A stretch of DNA of 26,103 nt from Gammaproteobacteria bacterium UBA2955 (lineage in GTDB: Bacteria > Pseudomonadota > Gammaproteobacteria > Pseudomonadales > Azotimanducaceae), in the NCBI GenBank assembly GCA_002348825.1, contig DEBN01000169.1:1-26103 (forward strand), given 5' to 3'. The translations under genes were made by a program, and so were the position numbers. The notes beneath the pieces were generated by a model. The model was not told the origin of the DNA, ran no database searches, and saw only the letters and a list, made by a program, of their open reading frames with translations. Below are positions 1 through 8,397 of this stretch, piece by piece (position 1 is the stretch's first letter; each line of letters starts with the position of its first letter).

Positions 1-356
1 AGTGTTTGATGATTAGGGATGAAGTTGCTGGTACTGACGTCGACAGGCAAGCGAACTCTTATATACCGGTTGCCGGACGCTGTTGAACTTTCCAGCTTGG
101 TTACCTTGGCACGATATCGGTCGAGGCCGGCACATTCTGCGATGCATAACCGGTAGACGAGTTCTCCAGCAAGCGCTTCGGAGAGTCCCAGTATGGGTTC
201 GTTGCGAGGTGCGTTCAGCATTGCGTGAATCCTAACCAACAGTCCCCGGACTATGGTTAATAATTCGCGCCAACTGGCGAAAATGCCGCCGAGCGGTAGC
301 ATTTCCCCGATAAAGCCGGTTATTTGATCCGGCCGAGTGCGTAGATGGGAGAACAT
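1..356 (-). CDS. Unrecognised protein, C-terminus beyond the left edge
   Basis: A minus-strand frame is open without a stop from a TGA just above position 368 to the left edge, giving at least 118 residues from the ATG at 356. I chose this ATG because a GAGG lies 6 bases upstream. ATGs at 368 and 302 are in the same frame. It starts 37 bases after the stop of the acyl-CoA dehydrogenase gene on the same strand, so it may be the last gene of that operon. The visible part begins MFSHLRTRPD and includes a mildly hydrophobic stretch (residues 19-45) and then an acidic and basic mixed region. I recognise no family or motif. The plus strand is closed by stops in all three frames near the edge, so this is the best coding reading, but chance openness is possible. 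Confidence 0.4.
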   Translation of the reverse strand, partial: MFSHLRTRPDQITGFIGEMLPLGGIFASWRELLTIVRGLLVRIHAMLNAPRNEPILGLSEALAGELVYRLCIAECAGLDRYRAKVTKLESSTASGNRYIRVRLPVDVSTSNFIPNHQT

Positions 357-393
357 GACCGGCCTCATGGCCGATCATGTCGATACCCCCGTG

Positions 394-1554
394 TCAGTCC
401 TTGGGCATGCCCAGCAACCGCTCGGCAATGATATTGCGCTGAATGTTCGGCGTGCCCCCACCGATGACGACGTTCGGCCAATTCAGCGCTGACTTCGACC
501 AGGTCCCGCCGTCCACAGCGTCTTCGCCGCCGCGCAGCTGCAAGCCCGCTTGCCCTGTCAGTTCTACCGCGAAGTCGTCCATTTCGATCTCCAGACTGGC
601 ACGATGCAGTTTGTTCACCGAAGTCTCCGAACTCAGCGGCTCGCCTTTGATCTGTTTTGTTAAATAGCGCAAGCCGTTGTACTTCATTGCGGCAATTTTC
701 ATTTCAAATTGAGCGACCTTGCGGCGCACTCCCGGGTCCTCATGTGCCGGTTTGCCCTGTTTTTTGGTCGATTTGACCAGTTCCTTTAAATTTTCGAGCT
801 TTGCGAACATCTGTGTTACCTCACCGATGCTTGAGCGCTCGTTTGCCAGTGCAGAGACAGTGACTTTCCAGCCGTCGCCCTCGGCGCCCAATCTGTGTTC
901 TACCGGTACTTCTACATCGGTGAAAAAGATTTCAGCAAAGTGTTTGTCGCCGGCCATGTTTTCGATTGGCCGCACTTCAACCCCTGGCGCGTCCATCGGC
1001 ACTAACAGGCAGGTGATGCCGTCGTGCTTGGAGGCCACATCGAATTGGGTCCGGGTAAGCAAAATTATCCATTGAGACCACGGTGCGCCGGTGGTCCAGA
1101 TTTTTTGCCCGTTAACAATATAGTTATCCCCGTGCAGCTCGGCTTTGCACTGTATCGCGGCGAGATCGGAGCCATGATTGGGTTCGGAATACCCCGTGCA
1201 CCAGGTTACCTTGCTGTCCAGAATGTCAGGGATAAACTTGCGTTTTTGTTCTTCGGTGCCGTATTCCATAATTCCGGGACCTACCCAGGCAAGCCCCATC
1301 ATAGAGGTACCAAGCGGTGGCGCTTTCGCCAGTGCCATTTCCTCGCGCAGGATCGTTTGTTCGATCAGTCCGCCTGCGCTGCCACCGAACTCTTTCGGCC
1401 AGGAGAAACCAACCCAGCCTTTGGCGCGCACTTTTTCGAGCCAAGTCGCGAGAAAATTCTTGTCGCGCTCTTTCTTCGGCGGCAAATTGTCATCGATAAA
1501 ACGCCGAACCTCTTCGCGAAAAGCGTTTTCTTCTGCAGTGTAATCAAAATCCAT
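394..1554 (-). CDS. Acyl-CoA dehydrogenase, catalytic-type subunit
   Basis: FAD-dependent acyl-CoA dehydrogenase of 386 residues, the usual family length, expected to form the alpha,beta double bond of an acyl-CoA in the cytoplasm. The flavin-binding motif GYSEPNHGSDLA lies at 121-132, and the C-terminal signature GGTPNIQRNIIAERLLG at 366-382. Glu239 in ANERSS sits where isovaleryl-CoA and long-chain dehydrogenases, and mycobacterial ChsE4, carry the catalytic base. The alternative medium-chain position near the C-terminus is Gly. The ATG shares its A with the TAA of the upstream dehydrogenase gene (TAATG), and AGGAGG stands just before it, so the two are translationally coupled. I infer a two-subunit enzyme in which this is the active chain. 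Steroid side chains, terpenoids or branched acids are possible substrates; none is proven. Confidence 0.93.
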   Translation of the reverse strand: MDFDYTAEENAFREEVRRFIDDNLPPKKERDKNFLATWLEKVRAKGWVGFSWPKEFGGSAGGLIEQTILREEMALAKAPPLGTSMMGLAWVGPGIMEYGTEEQKRKFIPDILDSKVTWCTGYSEPNHGSDLAAIQCKAELHGDNYIVNGQKIWTTGAPWSQWIILLTRTQFDVASKHDGITCLLVPMDAPGVEVRPIENMAGDKHFAEIFFTDVEVPVEHRLGAEGDGWKVTVSALANERSSIGEVTQMFAKLENLKELVKSTKKQGKPAHEDPGVRRKVAQFEMKIAAMKYNGLRYLTKQIKGEPLSSETSVNKLHRASLEIEMDDFAVELTGQAGLQLRGGEDAVDGGTWSKSALNWPNVVIGGGTPNIQRNIIAERLLGMPKD

Positions 1555-2654
1555 TACAGGCCTCCTAAACTAGCAACGCGGTCAAGATGGAAATCAGAGT
1601 CGCCGAACATGGGACGTGCCCATTTCGAGCGTTTCAGAAACAGTTGTGCATCATACTCGGCGGTAAAGCCGATCGCGCCGTGCAAACCGACGCCATCAAT
1701 GCCGATCTGATTAAACGCGTCTGAGGCGTAACCTTTAGCCAAAGAAACCGCTCGTGCTAGTTCTTTGGGGTCGTCATCGGCGCACCAACCGGCGAAATAA
1801 CATAGTGAGCGATAGCTCTCTAGGTCGACATACATGTCAGCTAATCGATGCTTAACACCCTGATACTGGCCGATAGGTTTGCCGAATTGAACGCGCTGCT
1901 TCGCGTATTCGCCGGTTAACTCAAGCATCGCGCTTCCGGCACCAACCATTTCTGCCGTCACGGCGAGCGCCCCGCAATCGGTGAGATGGTACAACTGCCC
2001 AGCCGTCATTGGTAACAGGCGGTCTGCACCGATTTGCACGTCTTCAAGGTCGACACTGGCCATGGGTTTGGTGTTGTCCATAGTTGGTTGCGCTGTAATG
2101 CGCACCTCGTCTTTGGCCACGGCCGCCAGTGCCAGGCCGTTTGGTCCCTGTACTGCGAGCAGTAAATAGTCGGCGCTGCCTGCGTCATTGACAAACGGCT
2201 TTTTGCCACCGAGTACATAACCGTCACCGCTGGCCTTAGCAGTCGCGGTTATCGCTGCCGGATCTATCCAGTTGGCGTCGTCATACAGCCCCAGAGTGTA
2301 TACGGCCTCGCCGCGGGCCAGCTGCGGCAACCAGTTGCTTTTTTGGTCGTCGTTGGCGCAGGTCAGAATTGCGGTGCTGGCCAAGGCTTGGGAGGCCATG
2401 GGTAATGGGCACAAACCGGTTGCCGCCGCCTCCAATACCACGACCTGGTCAATCCATTTCAAGCCTAAACCGCCGAAGGCCTCGGGGATCAACAGGCCGA
2501 GCCATCCCAATTCGCCGATTTGCTTCCACAAGTCCGCGTCGAAGCCGCCGGCGTCGCTGATTTCACGTACCCTCGTGATTGGACAGGAATCCTGCATGAA
2601 GCGCTCGACTTGGTCGCGCAGCAGGTTTTGTTCCTCAGTAAAACCGAAGTTCAT
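1554..2654 (-). CDS. Acyl-CoA dehydrogenase, probable non-catalytic partner subunit
   Basis: Acyl-CoA dehydrogenase family protein of 366 residues. It keeps the FAD-contact segment RVQFGKPIGQYQGVKH (254-269) and the C-terminal GFTAEYDAQLFLKR (329-342). Neither known site of the catalytic glutamate is acidic: the isovaleryl-type position falls near Gly228 in DCGALAVTAE, and the medium-chain position near Phe350 in RPMFGDSD. In known alpha2-beta2 dehydrogenases such as mycobacterial ChsE4-ChsE5, one chain lacks the base in this way, so I infer a partner for the chain encoded directly downstream. The mid-section also lacks a clean GYSEPxxGSD motif (here LGLYDDANWIDPA, 121-133). GGGAG stands about 10 bases before the ATG. 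The gene follows the SDR gene by 51 bases on the same strand. Confidence 0.9.
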   Translation of the reverse strand: MNFGFTEEQNLLRDQVERFMQDSCPITRVREISDAGGFDADLWKQIGELGWLGLLIPEAFGGLGLKWIDQVVVLEAAATGLCPLPMASQALASTAILTCANDDQKSNWLPQLARGEAVYTLGLYDDANWIDPAAITATAKASGDGYVLGGKKPFVNDAGSADYLLLAVQGPNGLALAAVAKDEVRITAQPTMDNTKPMASVDLEDVQIGADRLLPMTAGQLYHLTDCGALAVTAEMVGAGSAMLELTGEYAKQRVQFGKPIGQYQGVKHRLADMYVDLESYRSLCYFAGWCADDDPKELARAVSLAKGYASDAFNQIGIDGVGLHGAIGFTAEYDAQLFLKRSKWARPMFGDSDFHLDRVASLGGL

Positions 2655-2705
2655 ATGTTTTCACTCCCTCTCGGTGCTGTTGTTCTGGTTCTCCGTAGCG
2701 CCAAC

Positions 2706-3581
2706 CTAGCTGCCACGTAGCGGGTTAACCGGTGGCCATGTGTCCCTGCTGGCGAGTATTTTTTCGCCGATATCAGCGACGTCCCAGGTGCCGTCTGTTA
2801 ACGATCTTTGCGCGATGGGTGTCACCTGCCAGCTTAGAAGAGAGACGTTATTGCCCGCCACCAGCCATTGCCGACCGCTAACGTCTTTCGCTTCGTCGGT
2901 ACACAGCCAAACAACTGGCGGGGCAACCGCCTCGGGTGGAAAATCGTCTTGGACCTCCTCGGGCAGTATGTCAGTAGTCAGTCTCGAGGTGGCGGTGGGC
3001 GCTAGCACATTGACCGTGATGCCATATTTCAAACCCTCCAACCAGAGGCACCGCATGAAACCGGCGATGCCTGCTTTGGCTGCGCCGTAGTTCGTTTGGC
3101 CGAAGTTGCCTAGTAGTCCCGATGTTGAACTGGTCATGATGATACGGCCACCTGTACCTTGTTCGAGCATGGCATCGTAGGCGACCTTAGTAACTAAGTA
3201 GGTACCGCGTAAGTGCACGTCGAGGACGATATCCCAAATGTCATCGTCCATATTCTTGAATGACTTGTCCCGCAGGATGCCTGCGTTAGCGATCAAGATG
3301 TCTATTTTGCCGTAGGTGTCTACCGCGCACTTAACCATACCCGCTGCATCATCGCGGCTGGTTACTGAACCATAGTGTGCGGTGGCCTCTCCGCCCGCGG
3401 CTTTGATTTCGTCAACGACGCCGTCGGCCATAGAGTTACCAGCGCCGGTACCATCGCGAGACCCGCCCAAGTCGTTAACGATCACTTTTGCGCCTTCTTG
3501 GGCCAGCAACATGGCATGGGCCCGCCCCAGCCCGCCGCCTGCGCCCGTCACCAAGGCCACTTTCCCGTCTAACATCCCCAT
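2706..3581 (-). CDS. SDR, (3R)-hydroxyacyl-CoA dehydrogenase of MFE-2 type
   Basis: Classical short-chain dehydrogenase of 291 residues. Cofactor motif TGAGGGLG is at 12-19, Asp37 in VNDLGG favours NAD(H), ANAG is at 98-101, and the catalytic Tyr165 and Lys169 lie in YGAAK. The string NDLGGSRDGTGAGN is characteristic of the dehydrogenase domain of peroxisomal MFE-2 (HSD17B4) and its bacterial relatives, so the likely reaction is oxidation of a 3-hydroxyacyl-CoA. The frame stays open 98 codons further upstream, but I start at 3581: GGGAGG is placed 5 bases before this ATG, and the protein then begins MGMLDGKVALVTG as the family does. It is first in a minus-strand operon with two acyl-CoA dehydrogenases, which suits consecutive beta-oxidation steps. 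The C-terminal 60 residues extend past the standard SDR core. Confidence 0.9.
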   Translation of the reverse strand: MGMLDGKVALVTGAGGGLGRAHAMLLAQEGAKVIVNDLGGSRDGTGAGNSMADGVVDEIKAAGGEATAHYGSVTSRDDAAGMVKCAVDTYGKIDILIANAGILRDKSFKNMDDDIWDIVLDVHLRGTYLVTKVAYDAMLEQGTGGRIIMTSSTSGLLGNFGQTNYGAAKAGIAGFMRCLWLEGLKYGITVNVLAPTATSRLTTDILPEEVQDDFPPEAVAPPVVWLCTDEAKDVSGRQWLVAGNNVSLLSWQVTPIAQRSLTDGTWDVADIGEKILASRDTWPPVNPLRGS

Positions 3582-3750
3582 ACGATCCTCCCTTGTTGAT
3601 AACGGATTTTTAATAACCGCAAAAATACAGTGAGCGCGGTAGTCTAGCACCTTGCTCGGCTGCTCGACATGCACTCGCGTGCGGGTGGAATTGATGGCCA
3701 AGCTTGTGTCACATTGGCGGTATTGTTTGAGGTTTTTCAGGGAGGTTAGA
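3582..3750. promoter_or_regulatory. Divergent promoter region between two SDR genes
   Basis: These 169 bases separate the start codons of two divergent operons. Both genes begin directly after a near-identical GGGAGG ribosome site. An AT-rich stretch at 3600-3628 could hold a minus-strand promoter, but I cannot place -35 and -10 boxes with confidence. No strong symmetrical operator was seen. Confidence 0.4.
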
Positions 3751-4503
3751 TTGGACCAGCTATTGGATTTTTCAGGCAAGGTCGCCTTAGTGACAGGCGG
3801 CAGTCGCGGCCTAGGTCGAGAGATGGCATTGGCGCTGGCGGCGCGGGGCGCGGATGTGGTTGTAACCAGTCGCAAGGCGGACGCTTGTGAGGAAGTGGCG
3901 GATAAAATATCCGCTATGGGTCGCCAAGCTCTGGCCTACGGTTGCCATGTTGGACACTGGGACGCTCTTGACGGGCTCGTGGACGCTGCCTACGAACGGT
4001 TCGGCAAGGTCGATATTTTGATTAATAACGCGGGAATGTCGCCGCTGTACGACAAGCTTTCAGACGTCAGTGAAGCGCTTTTTGATAAGGTTGTTGGGGT
4101 TAATCTGAAGGGACCGTTTCGGCTCATGGCCTTGGTTGGCGAGCGTATGGCCGCTGGTGCCGGCGGGTCGATCATTAACATCAGCAGCACAGCATCCCTA
4201 AATCCGTCACCAAACTCCGAGCCTTATGGGGCGGCTAAGGCCGGACTTAACGCGTTGACGCGCTCTTATGCCTTCGCGTTGGGGCCATCGGTGCGGGTCA
4301 ATTGCATCGCCGCCGGACCTTTCTTAACTGATATTTCTAAGGCTTGGGATATGGAGGCGTTTGAAAAGAGCGCTAAAAAGAACTTGGCGTTGGGACGCGG
4401 CGGGCAACCGGAGGAAATTATTGGTGCGGCGCTGTATCTCGCCAGTGATGCTGCGAGCTTTACTACCGGCACGGTGATTCGTGTCGATGGCGGAACGGCC
4501 TAG
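3751..4503 (+). CDS. Short-chain dehydrogenase/reductase (FabG-like)
   Basis: Classical SDR of 250 residues. TGGSRGLG is at 15-22, NNAG at 92-95, a serine pair at 145-146, Tyr159 and Lys163 in YGAAK, and the usual ending VIRVDGG at 242-248. Arg41 after the second beta strand (TSRKAD) favours NADP(H). I start at the TTG at 3751 because AGGGAGG lies 5 bases before it and the protein then has normal SDR length; earlier in-frame ATGs would add an unrelated 33-residue tail. It is transcribed away from the acyl-CoA dehydrogenase operon and converges with the ATP-grasp gene 9 bases downstream. The substrate is unknown; a hydroxy or keto intermediate of the neighbouring pathway is a reasonable inference. 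Confidence 0.88.
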   Translation: MDQLLDFSGKVALVTGGSRGLGREMALALAARGADVVVTSRKADACEEVADKISAMGRQALAYGCHVGHWDALDGLVDAAYERFGKVDILINNAGMSPLYDKLSDVSEALFDKVVGVNLKGPFRLMALVGERMAAGAGGSIINISSTASLNPSPNSEPYGAAKAGLNALTRSYAFALGPSVRVNCIAAGPFLTDISKAWDMEAFEKSAKKNLALGRGGQPEEIIGAALYLASDAASFTTGTVIRVDGGTA

Positions 4504-4512
4504 ATCCAGTGC

Positions 4513-5376
4513 CTATAAGCCATGTTGGGAAGCGACAGCTCCGACCACTTGTTCGCCGAGATCGCTTTGGTAGATTGTACACAGCGTTCCCAGACCACCA
4601 GGGTTGGCGAGGTTTACCTCCATAAGATACCCACCCACTGTATCTATCGCCGCGTAGCCGATACGACGGCGCTGCAGGTCGGCAAGCACCTTGTTGATCA
4701 GGTCGGTGTCGAGATCCTGATCTAGGACCGGTGTCGCGTGGCCTTCGGCGGCCAAATTCGCGCGGATGCCTGTTAGTGGCTGGCGTCGATAGCTGCCGAT
4801 GATCTTGCCGCCCGCGACGAGCGTGCGTATTTCGCCATGTATTATGGCGGGAACAAAACGCTGCAACGCAAAATAACTCCCCGATCGTGTTTGCATGATT
4901 TCGCCGATGAGCTGTTGTTCGCGCGAGGTCACGTAGTGCACATCTCGCCCATAACTTCCCGCAAGCGGTTTCAGTACCCAATCCCCGCCTTGCTCTTTGG
5001 CTACGGTCTGCAGATGGCTAATGTCACTGCTGACATAGGTTGGTGGGCAGAACTCCAGCCATTGTGCTTTTCCGTGCGCAAGAATTTGCTCAGCTATGGG
5101 GGTGATCATTTTTTCTTGAGGCAACTGGCTGAGCAGATGTGCGCGGTCCAAAAACCCGTTCCTCGGCCCAAAACCGAGGGGCCATATAAGGTCGGCCTGT
5201 CGCATGGCGTAACCGTCCACATGCGGGCCGTCCCGATTCAGCATGATTCGTTCCGGCGCGGCTATGTGTACGGTCCAGTTGCAGTCTGCGAATGCGGTGG
5301 GCAATCGAGCGTGATTGTCGTTCGATGCGGTCTCAGAGACGTGATCGGATATCAAAAAAAGTACCGAAGCAGGCAT
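4513..5376 (-). CDS. Glutathione-synthetase-like ATP-grasp ligase
   Basis: ATP-grasp protein of 287 residues related to bacterial GshB. Recognisable parts are VLKPLAGSYGRDV (134-146, the nucleotide-binding loop), GEIRTLVAGGKIIGSYRR (181-198), RANLAAEG (205-212), and AIDTVGGYLMEVNLANPGG (243-261) with Glu253 and Asn255 at the metal-binding position. GshB joins gamma-glutamylcysteine to glycine using ATP in the cytoplasm. This protein is about 30 residues shorter than E. coli GshB, and the N-terminal MRKDPP segment near residue 60-70 is replaced by WPLGFGPRNG. It may therefore be a paralogue with a different amino or carboxyl substrate. It is divergent from nadA and alone on its strand. GGAT lies 5 bases before the ATG. 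Confidence 0.82.
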   Translation of the reverse strand: MPASVLFLISDHVSETASNDNHARLPTAFADCNWTVHIAAPERIMLNRDGPHVDGYAMRQADLIWPLGFGPRNGFLDRAHLLSQLPQEKMITPIAEQILAHGKAQWLEFCPPTYVSSDISHLQTVAKEQGGDWVLKPLAGSYGRDVHYVTSREQQLIGEIMQTRSGSYFALQRFVPAIIHGEIRTLVAGGKIIGSYRRQPLTGIRANLAAEGHATPVLDQDLDTDLINKVLADLQRRRIGYAAIDTVGGYLMEVNLANPGGLGTLCTIYQSDLGEQVVGAVASQHGL

Positions 5377-5477
5377 ATGCTATCCAATTCGGGGTACATA
5401 AATAGGGTCTCCAGATGTTAGCAATTGCTCGTCGATGACCCTAGTATTTGCGTATTGTCGGCCCAATTATCAGCAAC
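5377..5477. promoter_or_regulatory. Divergent intergenic region before nadA
   Basis: About 100 bases lie between the start of the ATP-grasp gene and the nadA ATG, so promoters for both must be here. No clear NrtR or NadR operator and no clean -35/-10 pair could be assigned by eye. Confidence 0.3.
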
Positions 5478-6524
5478 ATGACTCAGTTCTCACTGCCAGA
5501 CTATACGCTTACCTCTGACCAAGTGCCGTTGGTGCCTAGTCTGTCGTTGCCCGAAGTTCAGCGGCAGCAGCTCAAATCGGAGATAAAGGCCCAACTTAAG
5601 GCCCTAGATGCGGCTCTGGTTGCACATTATTACGTGGCTGGCGATATTCAAGAATTAGCCGAGGAGACAGGGGGCTGTGTTTCCGACTCTTTGGAAATGG
5701 CTAGGTTTGGGCGAGATCACCCGGCACAAACCTTGATTGTGTCCGGCGTGCGGTTTATGGGAGAAACGGCGAAGATCCTCTCGCCGGAAAAACAAGTATT
5801 CATGCCTACGCTGAATGCGGAATGCTCGCTGGACCTTGGGTGTCCACCAGAGGCCTTTGCTGAGTTTATTGATCAGCATGCAGACCGCACCGTAGTGGTT
5901 TATGCCAACACCTCTGCACGCGTGAAAGCGCTGGCCGACTGGGTTGTTACAAGCAGCTGTGCGCTAGAGATCATAACGGCATTGGATCGAGCCGGAGAAA
6001 AAATTCTGTGGGCACCGGATCAGCATCTTGGCGGCTATATTCAGAATCAAACCAAGGCAGATATGCTGTTGTGGAGCGGCGCCTGCGTGGTGCACGAAGA
6101 GTTTAAGACTCAGGCGCTAGAGGATATGCGGCGCGTTTATCCGGATGCTGGGGTGCTGGTGCATCCCGAGTCGCCTGCCGGGGTAATAGAATTGGCCGAC
6201 GCCGTGGGCTCGACCAGCGCAATCATAAATGCCGCTCGGGAACTGCCAAATAAGGAATTCATTGTTGCCACCGACCGCGGCATTTTCCATAAATTGCGAC
6301 AGCTCAATCCGGACAAAGTTTTCATCGAAGCACCTACCGCCGGTGATGGCGCAACATGCCGCTCATGCGCTCACTGTCCGTGGATGGCGATGAACGAGTT
6401 GAAATGTCTGAATCGGGTGCTTGGCGACGCGATCTATCGGGCTCAAAACGAAATCCATATAGACAGTTCGATCGCCGAGCGCGCTAGGTTGCCGCTAGAT
6501 CGGATGCTGGGGTTCAAGGCCTAG
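5478..6524 (+). CDS. nadA: Quinolinate synthase NadA
   Basis: NadA condenses iminoaspartate with dihydroxyacetone phosphate to quinolinate in de novo NAD synthesis, using a [4Fe-4S] cluster. The protein matches E. coli NadA along its whole length (348 against 347 residues). It has [18 protein letters not shown] (61-78), [16 protein letters not shown] (90-105), the cluster cysteines Cys116, Cys203 and Cys300 at the E. coli positions shifted by three, and [14 protein letters not shown] (293-306). I start at the ATG at 5478 because it gives the E. coli length; a TTG at 5448 would add ten residues. Neither start has a strong ribosome site. Its TAG stop shares the palindrome CTAG with the TAG stop of the convergent bepA gene. 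Its partner nadB is not in the window. Confidence 0.97.
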   Translation: MTQFSLPDYTLTSDQVPLVPSLSLPEVQRQQLKSEIKAQLKALDAALVAHYYVAGDIQELAEETGGCVSDSLEMARFGRDHPAQTLIVSGVRFMGETAKILSPEKQVFMPTLNAECSLDLGCPPEAFAEFIDQHADRTVVVYANTSARVKALADWVVTSSCALEIITALDRAGEKILWAPDQHLGGYIQNQTKADMLLWSGACVVHEEFKTQALEDMRRVYPDAGVLVHPESPAGVIELADAVGSTSAIINAARELPNKEFIVATDRGIFHKLRQLNPDKVFIEAPTAGDGATCRSCAHCPWMAMNELKCLNRVLGDAIYRAQNEIHIDSSIAERARLPLDRMLGFKA

Positions 6525-8011
6525 CTGTTCTGCAGCCGAATGCTGGTACGCAGATCTTGAATGCGCTGTGCCAGTTTGGTTTCCATTAGCGGGTTGGACG
6601 TGCGTACGAGTCGCTGCGCGTATTCCAGATGCTGAATCGCCCGGTGCAGGGCGCCGTGCAGATAAAAGTATTCCGCCCTTGCTAGATGGACACCGGTGAT
6701 GTTGCTGGCCAGACCGGCGGTCTCAGCGAGCAAAAACCAGACCTGCGTGTCGGTTGGACGCAGCTTGGATTGGGTCTGCAGCACCGACTCGGCGGCGCTG
6801 AACTGCTCGTCTGCCACCAACGCTTTGGCATACATCATTGCCAACGGAAAGTTGTCGGGATAGAGCGCCAGTTGTTGTCTGATTAAGTCCTGAGCGTCAT
6901 CAAATTGTGTCGCTGCGATCATCAGCTCGGCCAGTGATGCGTGGTAGAAAATGCTGCTGGAGATTTTTCCTTTTAAGCTGCGCATGAGCGCCAGCGCTTG
7001 GTCATGTTCCTGTGTTTCGCTCAGGGCCAGCGCCAGAGCGTATTGTAGAGCGGGGCTATCGGGTGCCTGTTCTAGCTTTTCGCGATAGTTAAATACGTCG
7101 GCTTGCGGGTTTTTCGAATAATGCTGTTTAGTCCGCATTCTTACGAGTTGATATTCCAACTGATCTGGCCATTTGCGCGAAGTATTTTCGGGCTGCTCAG
7201 AAAAAAATTCGCGCGCTTGGTTACGAACGTCGCTTATGCGGGTCTCGGACAAAGGGTGGGTAAGAAGAAATTCCGGCGGTCGCGTGGTGAACCGATAGGC
7301 GTTTTGCATTCGTTCGAACATGCGTGACATCGCTCCAACATCAAGACCCGCGCGCCGCATGGTATTAAGCCCGACGCGATCTGCCTCGCTTTCTCGTTCT
7401 CGACTGAATCTCAGTTGATTGGACTGGCCTGCCGCCTGTGCCGCTGTGAGGGCGGCCACTCCAGCCTCAGAACCTCCAGCTGCGCCGACCAACAGCGCAG
7501 CAATCATTGAAGCGAGCATGGGTATCGAAGCGGCTTGCTGCTCCTCGATACCCCGGGCGAAATGGCGCTGACTGATGTGGGCAAACTCGTGCGCCACGAC
7601 GGAGGAGTATTCGTGAATATTTTGAGCGTACAGTAGCAGTCCAAGATTGATGCCTATAATCCCACCCGGTGCGGCAAACGCATTAATTTCCGGATTATCG
7701 ACAACAATTATGCTCTGCAGCGGTTCGCGCATTTGCGCATGTTGTGCCAAGTCCTGCATGTGATTTTCAATGTAATACTGAACGATCACATCTTCGGATA
7801 TCGGTAAATTTGCGTGCAGTTGCCGCAAAAAAGCCTCGCCGATTCGCCGCTCCATTTGCGGCGAAACGAGCCTCGAAGAGCCGTCGCCCAAGCTTGGAAG
7901 GTTCTGAGCTGCAATGGCTGCCGTGGCGTGTAGCGCGAGCAGACAAAGCAGCATCGCTGCGGTGTTGAATCGCACACGCAACTGGGGATGACAGTTCCGA
8001 TAGGTTGGCAT
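6521..8011 (-). CDS. bepA: Periplasmic M48 metalloprotease/chaperone BepA
   Basis: BepA is a periplasmic zinc protease and chaperone that helps mature LptD and degrades stalled outer-membrane proteins. This 496-residue protein has a signal peptide (basic 1-15, hydrophobic 18-34, AIAA ending near 35) and the zinc motif HEFAH at 141-145. Glu207 in ERESEAD and His252 in LTHPLSETR match the third and fourth ligands known in E. coli BepA. A C-terminal half of TPR-like helices runs from about 310 to 485. The flexible loop after the active site is Ala/Gly-rich (161-198). It is divergent from a TusA-family gene and perM; perM and bepA are also neighbours in E. coli. It converges with nadA, overlapping by four bases. 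Confidence 0.93.
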   Translation of the reverse strand: MPTYRNCHPQLRVRFNTAAMLLCLLALHATAAIAAQNLPSLGDGSSRLVSPQMERRIGEAFLRQLHANLPISEDVIVQYYIENHMQDLAQHAQMREPLQSIIVVDNPEINAFAAPGGIIGINLGLLLYAQNIHEYSSVVAHEFAHISQRHFARGIEEQQAASIPMLASMIAALLVGAAGGSEAGVAALTAAQAAGQSNQLRFSRERESEADRVGLNTMRRAGLDVGAMSRMFERMQNAYRFTTRPPEFLLTHPLSETRISDVRNQAREFFSEQPENTSRKWPDQLEYQLVRMRTKQHYSKNPQADVFNYREKLEQAPDSPALQYALALALSETQEHDQALALMRSLKGKISSSIFYHASLAELMIAATQFDDAQDLIRQQLALYPDNFPLAMMYAKALVADEQFSAAESVLQTQSKLRPTDTQVWFLLAETAGLASNITGVHLARAEYFYLHGALHRAIQHLEYAQRLVRTSNPLMETKLAQRIQDLRTSIRLQNS

Positions 8012-8120
8012 GAACCCATACTACGCTATGGCAATAGAACTGGGTATTAGGTTCATTAACATCAAGTCAGGCGCAGCGCTGTGGTACATTGCGCAGCATT
8101 GAACGAGGCTATCTAAAACT

Positions 8121-8387
8121 ATGTCAACAGGGCCCAAGGCTGCTGTAAACGCTGGCAATATGAAAGTAGTAGAACTGGATGTGACTGGGCTCAATTGCCC
8201 AATGCCTTTGTTAAAGGCAAAGCAGGCGCTGAATAACATGCAAACTCGGCAGCAACTGCGCGTGCTCTCTACCGACCCTGGATCGGTTAAGGATTTTGCA
8301 GTGTTCGCGCGGCAAAGCGGTCACTTGTTGCTTGAATCGACCGAGACCGATGGTTGCTTCAGCTTCCTCCTGCAAAAGCAAAACTGA
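8121..8387 (+). CDS. TusA/SirA-family sulfur carrier protein
   Basis: Small protein of 88 residues with the family signature LDVTGLNCPMPLLKAK at 19-34; Cys26 is the persulfide-carrying cysteine. Such proteins relay sulfur, for example to tRNA 2-thiouridine synthesis (TusA), but YedF-type paralogues are hard to separate by eye, so I give no symbol. The start at 8121 has a GAGG about 12 bases upstream, rather far; the ATG at 8160 would give a 75-residue protein closer to the usual 75-80 residues but has no better ribosome site. The gene is divergent from bepA and 10 bases before perM, so it is probably cotranscribed with perM. Confidence 0.88.
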   Translation: MSTGPKAAVNAGNMKVVELDVTGLNCPMPLLKAKQALNNMQTRQQLRVLSTDPGSVKDFAVFARQSGHLLLESTETDGCFSFLLQKQN

Positions 8388-8397
8388 GCGACAGAGC

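Noticed and set aside
1024..1710. 228-codon plus-strand open frame
   Set aside because: It lies antisense to the two acyl-CoA dehydrogenase genes, has no recognisable domain and no ribosome site.
3652..3750. Earlier in-frame ATGs for the plus-strand SDR
   Set aside because: They add a Cys/Arg-rich tail unlike SDRs; AGGGAGG before the TTG at 3751 decides the start.
3582..3875. 98-codon N-terminal extension of the MFE-2-type SDR
   Set aside because: It overlaps the divergent SDR gene, has no homology to SDRs, and a perfect ribosome site precedes the internal ATG at 3581.
4463..4981. 172-codon minus-strand open frame
   Set aside because: It is the ATP-grasp gene read in another frame; Arg-rich low-complexity product.
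4837..5421. 194-codon plus-strand open frame
   Set aside because: It is antisense to the ATP-grasp gene, with no family features.
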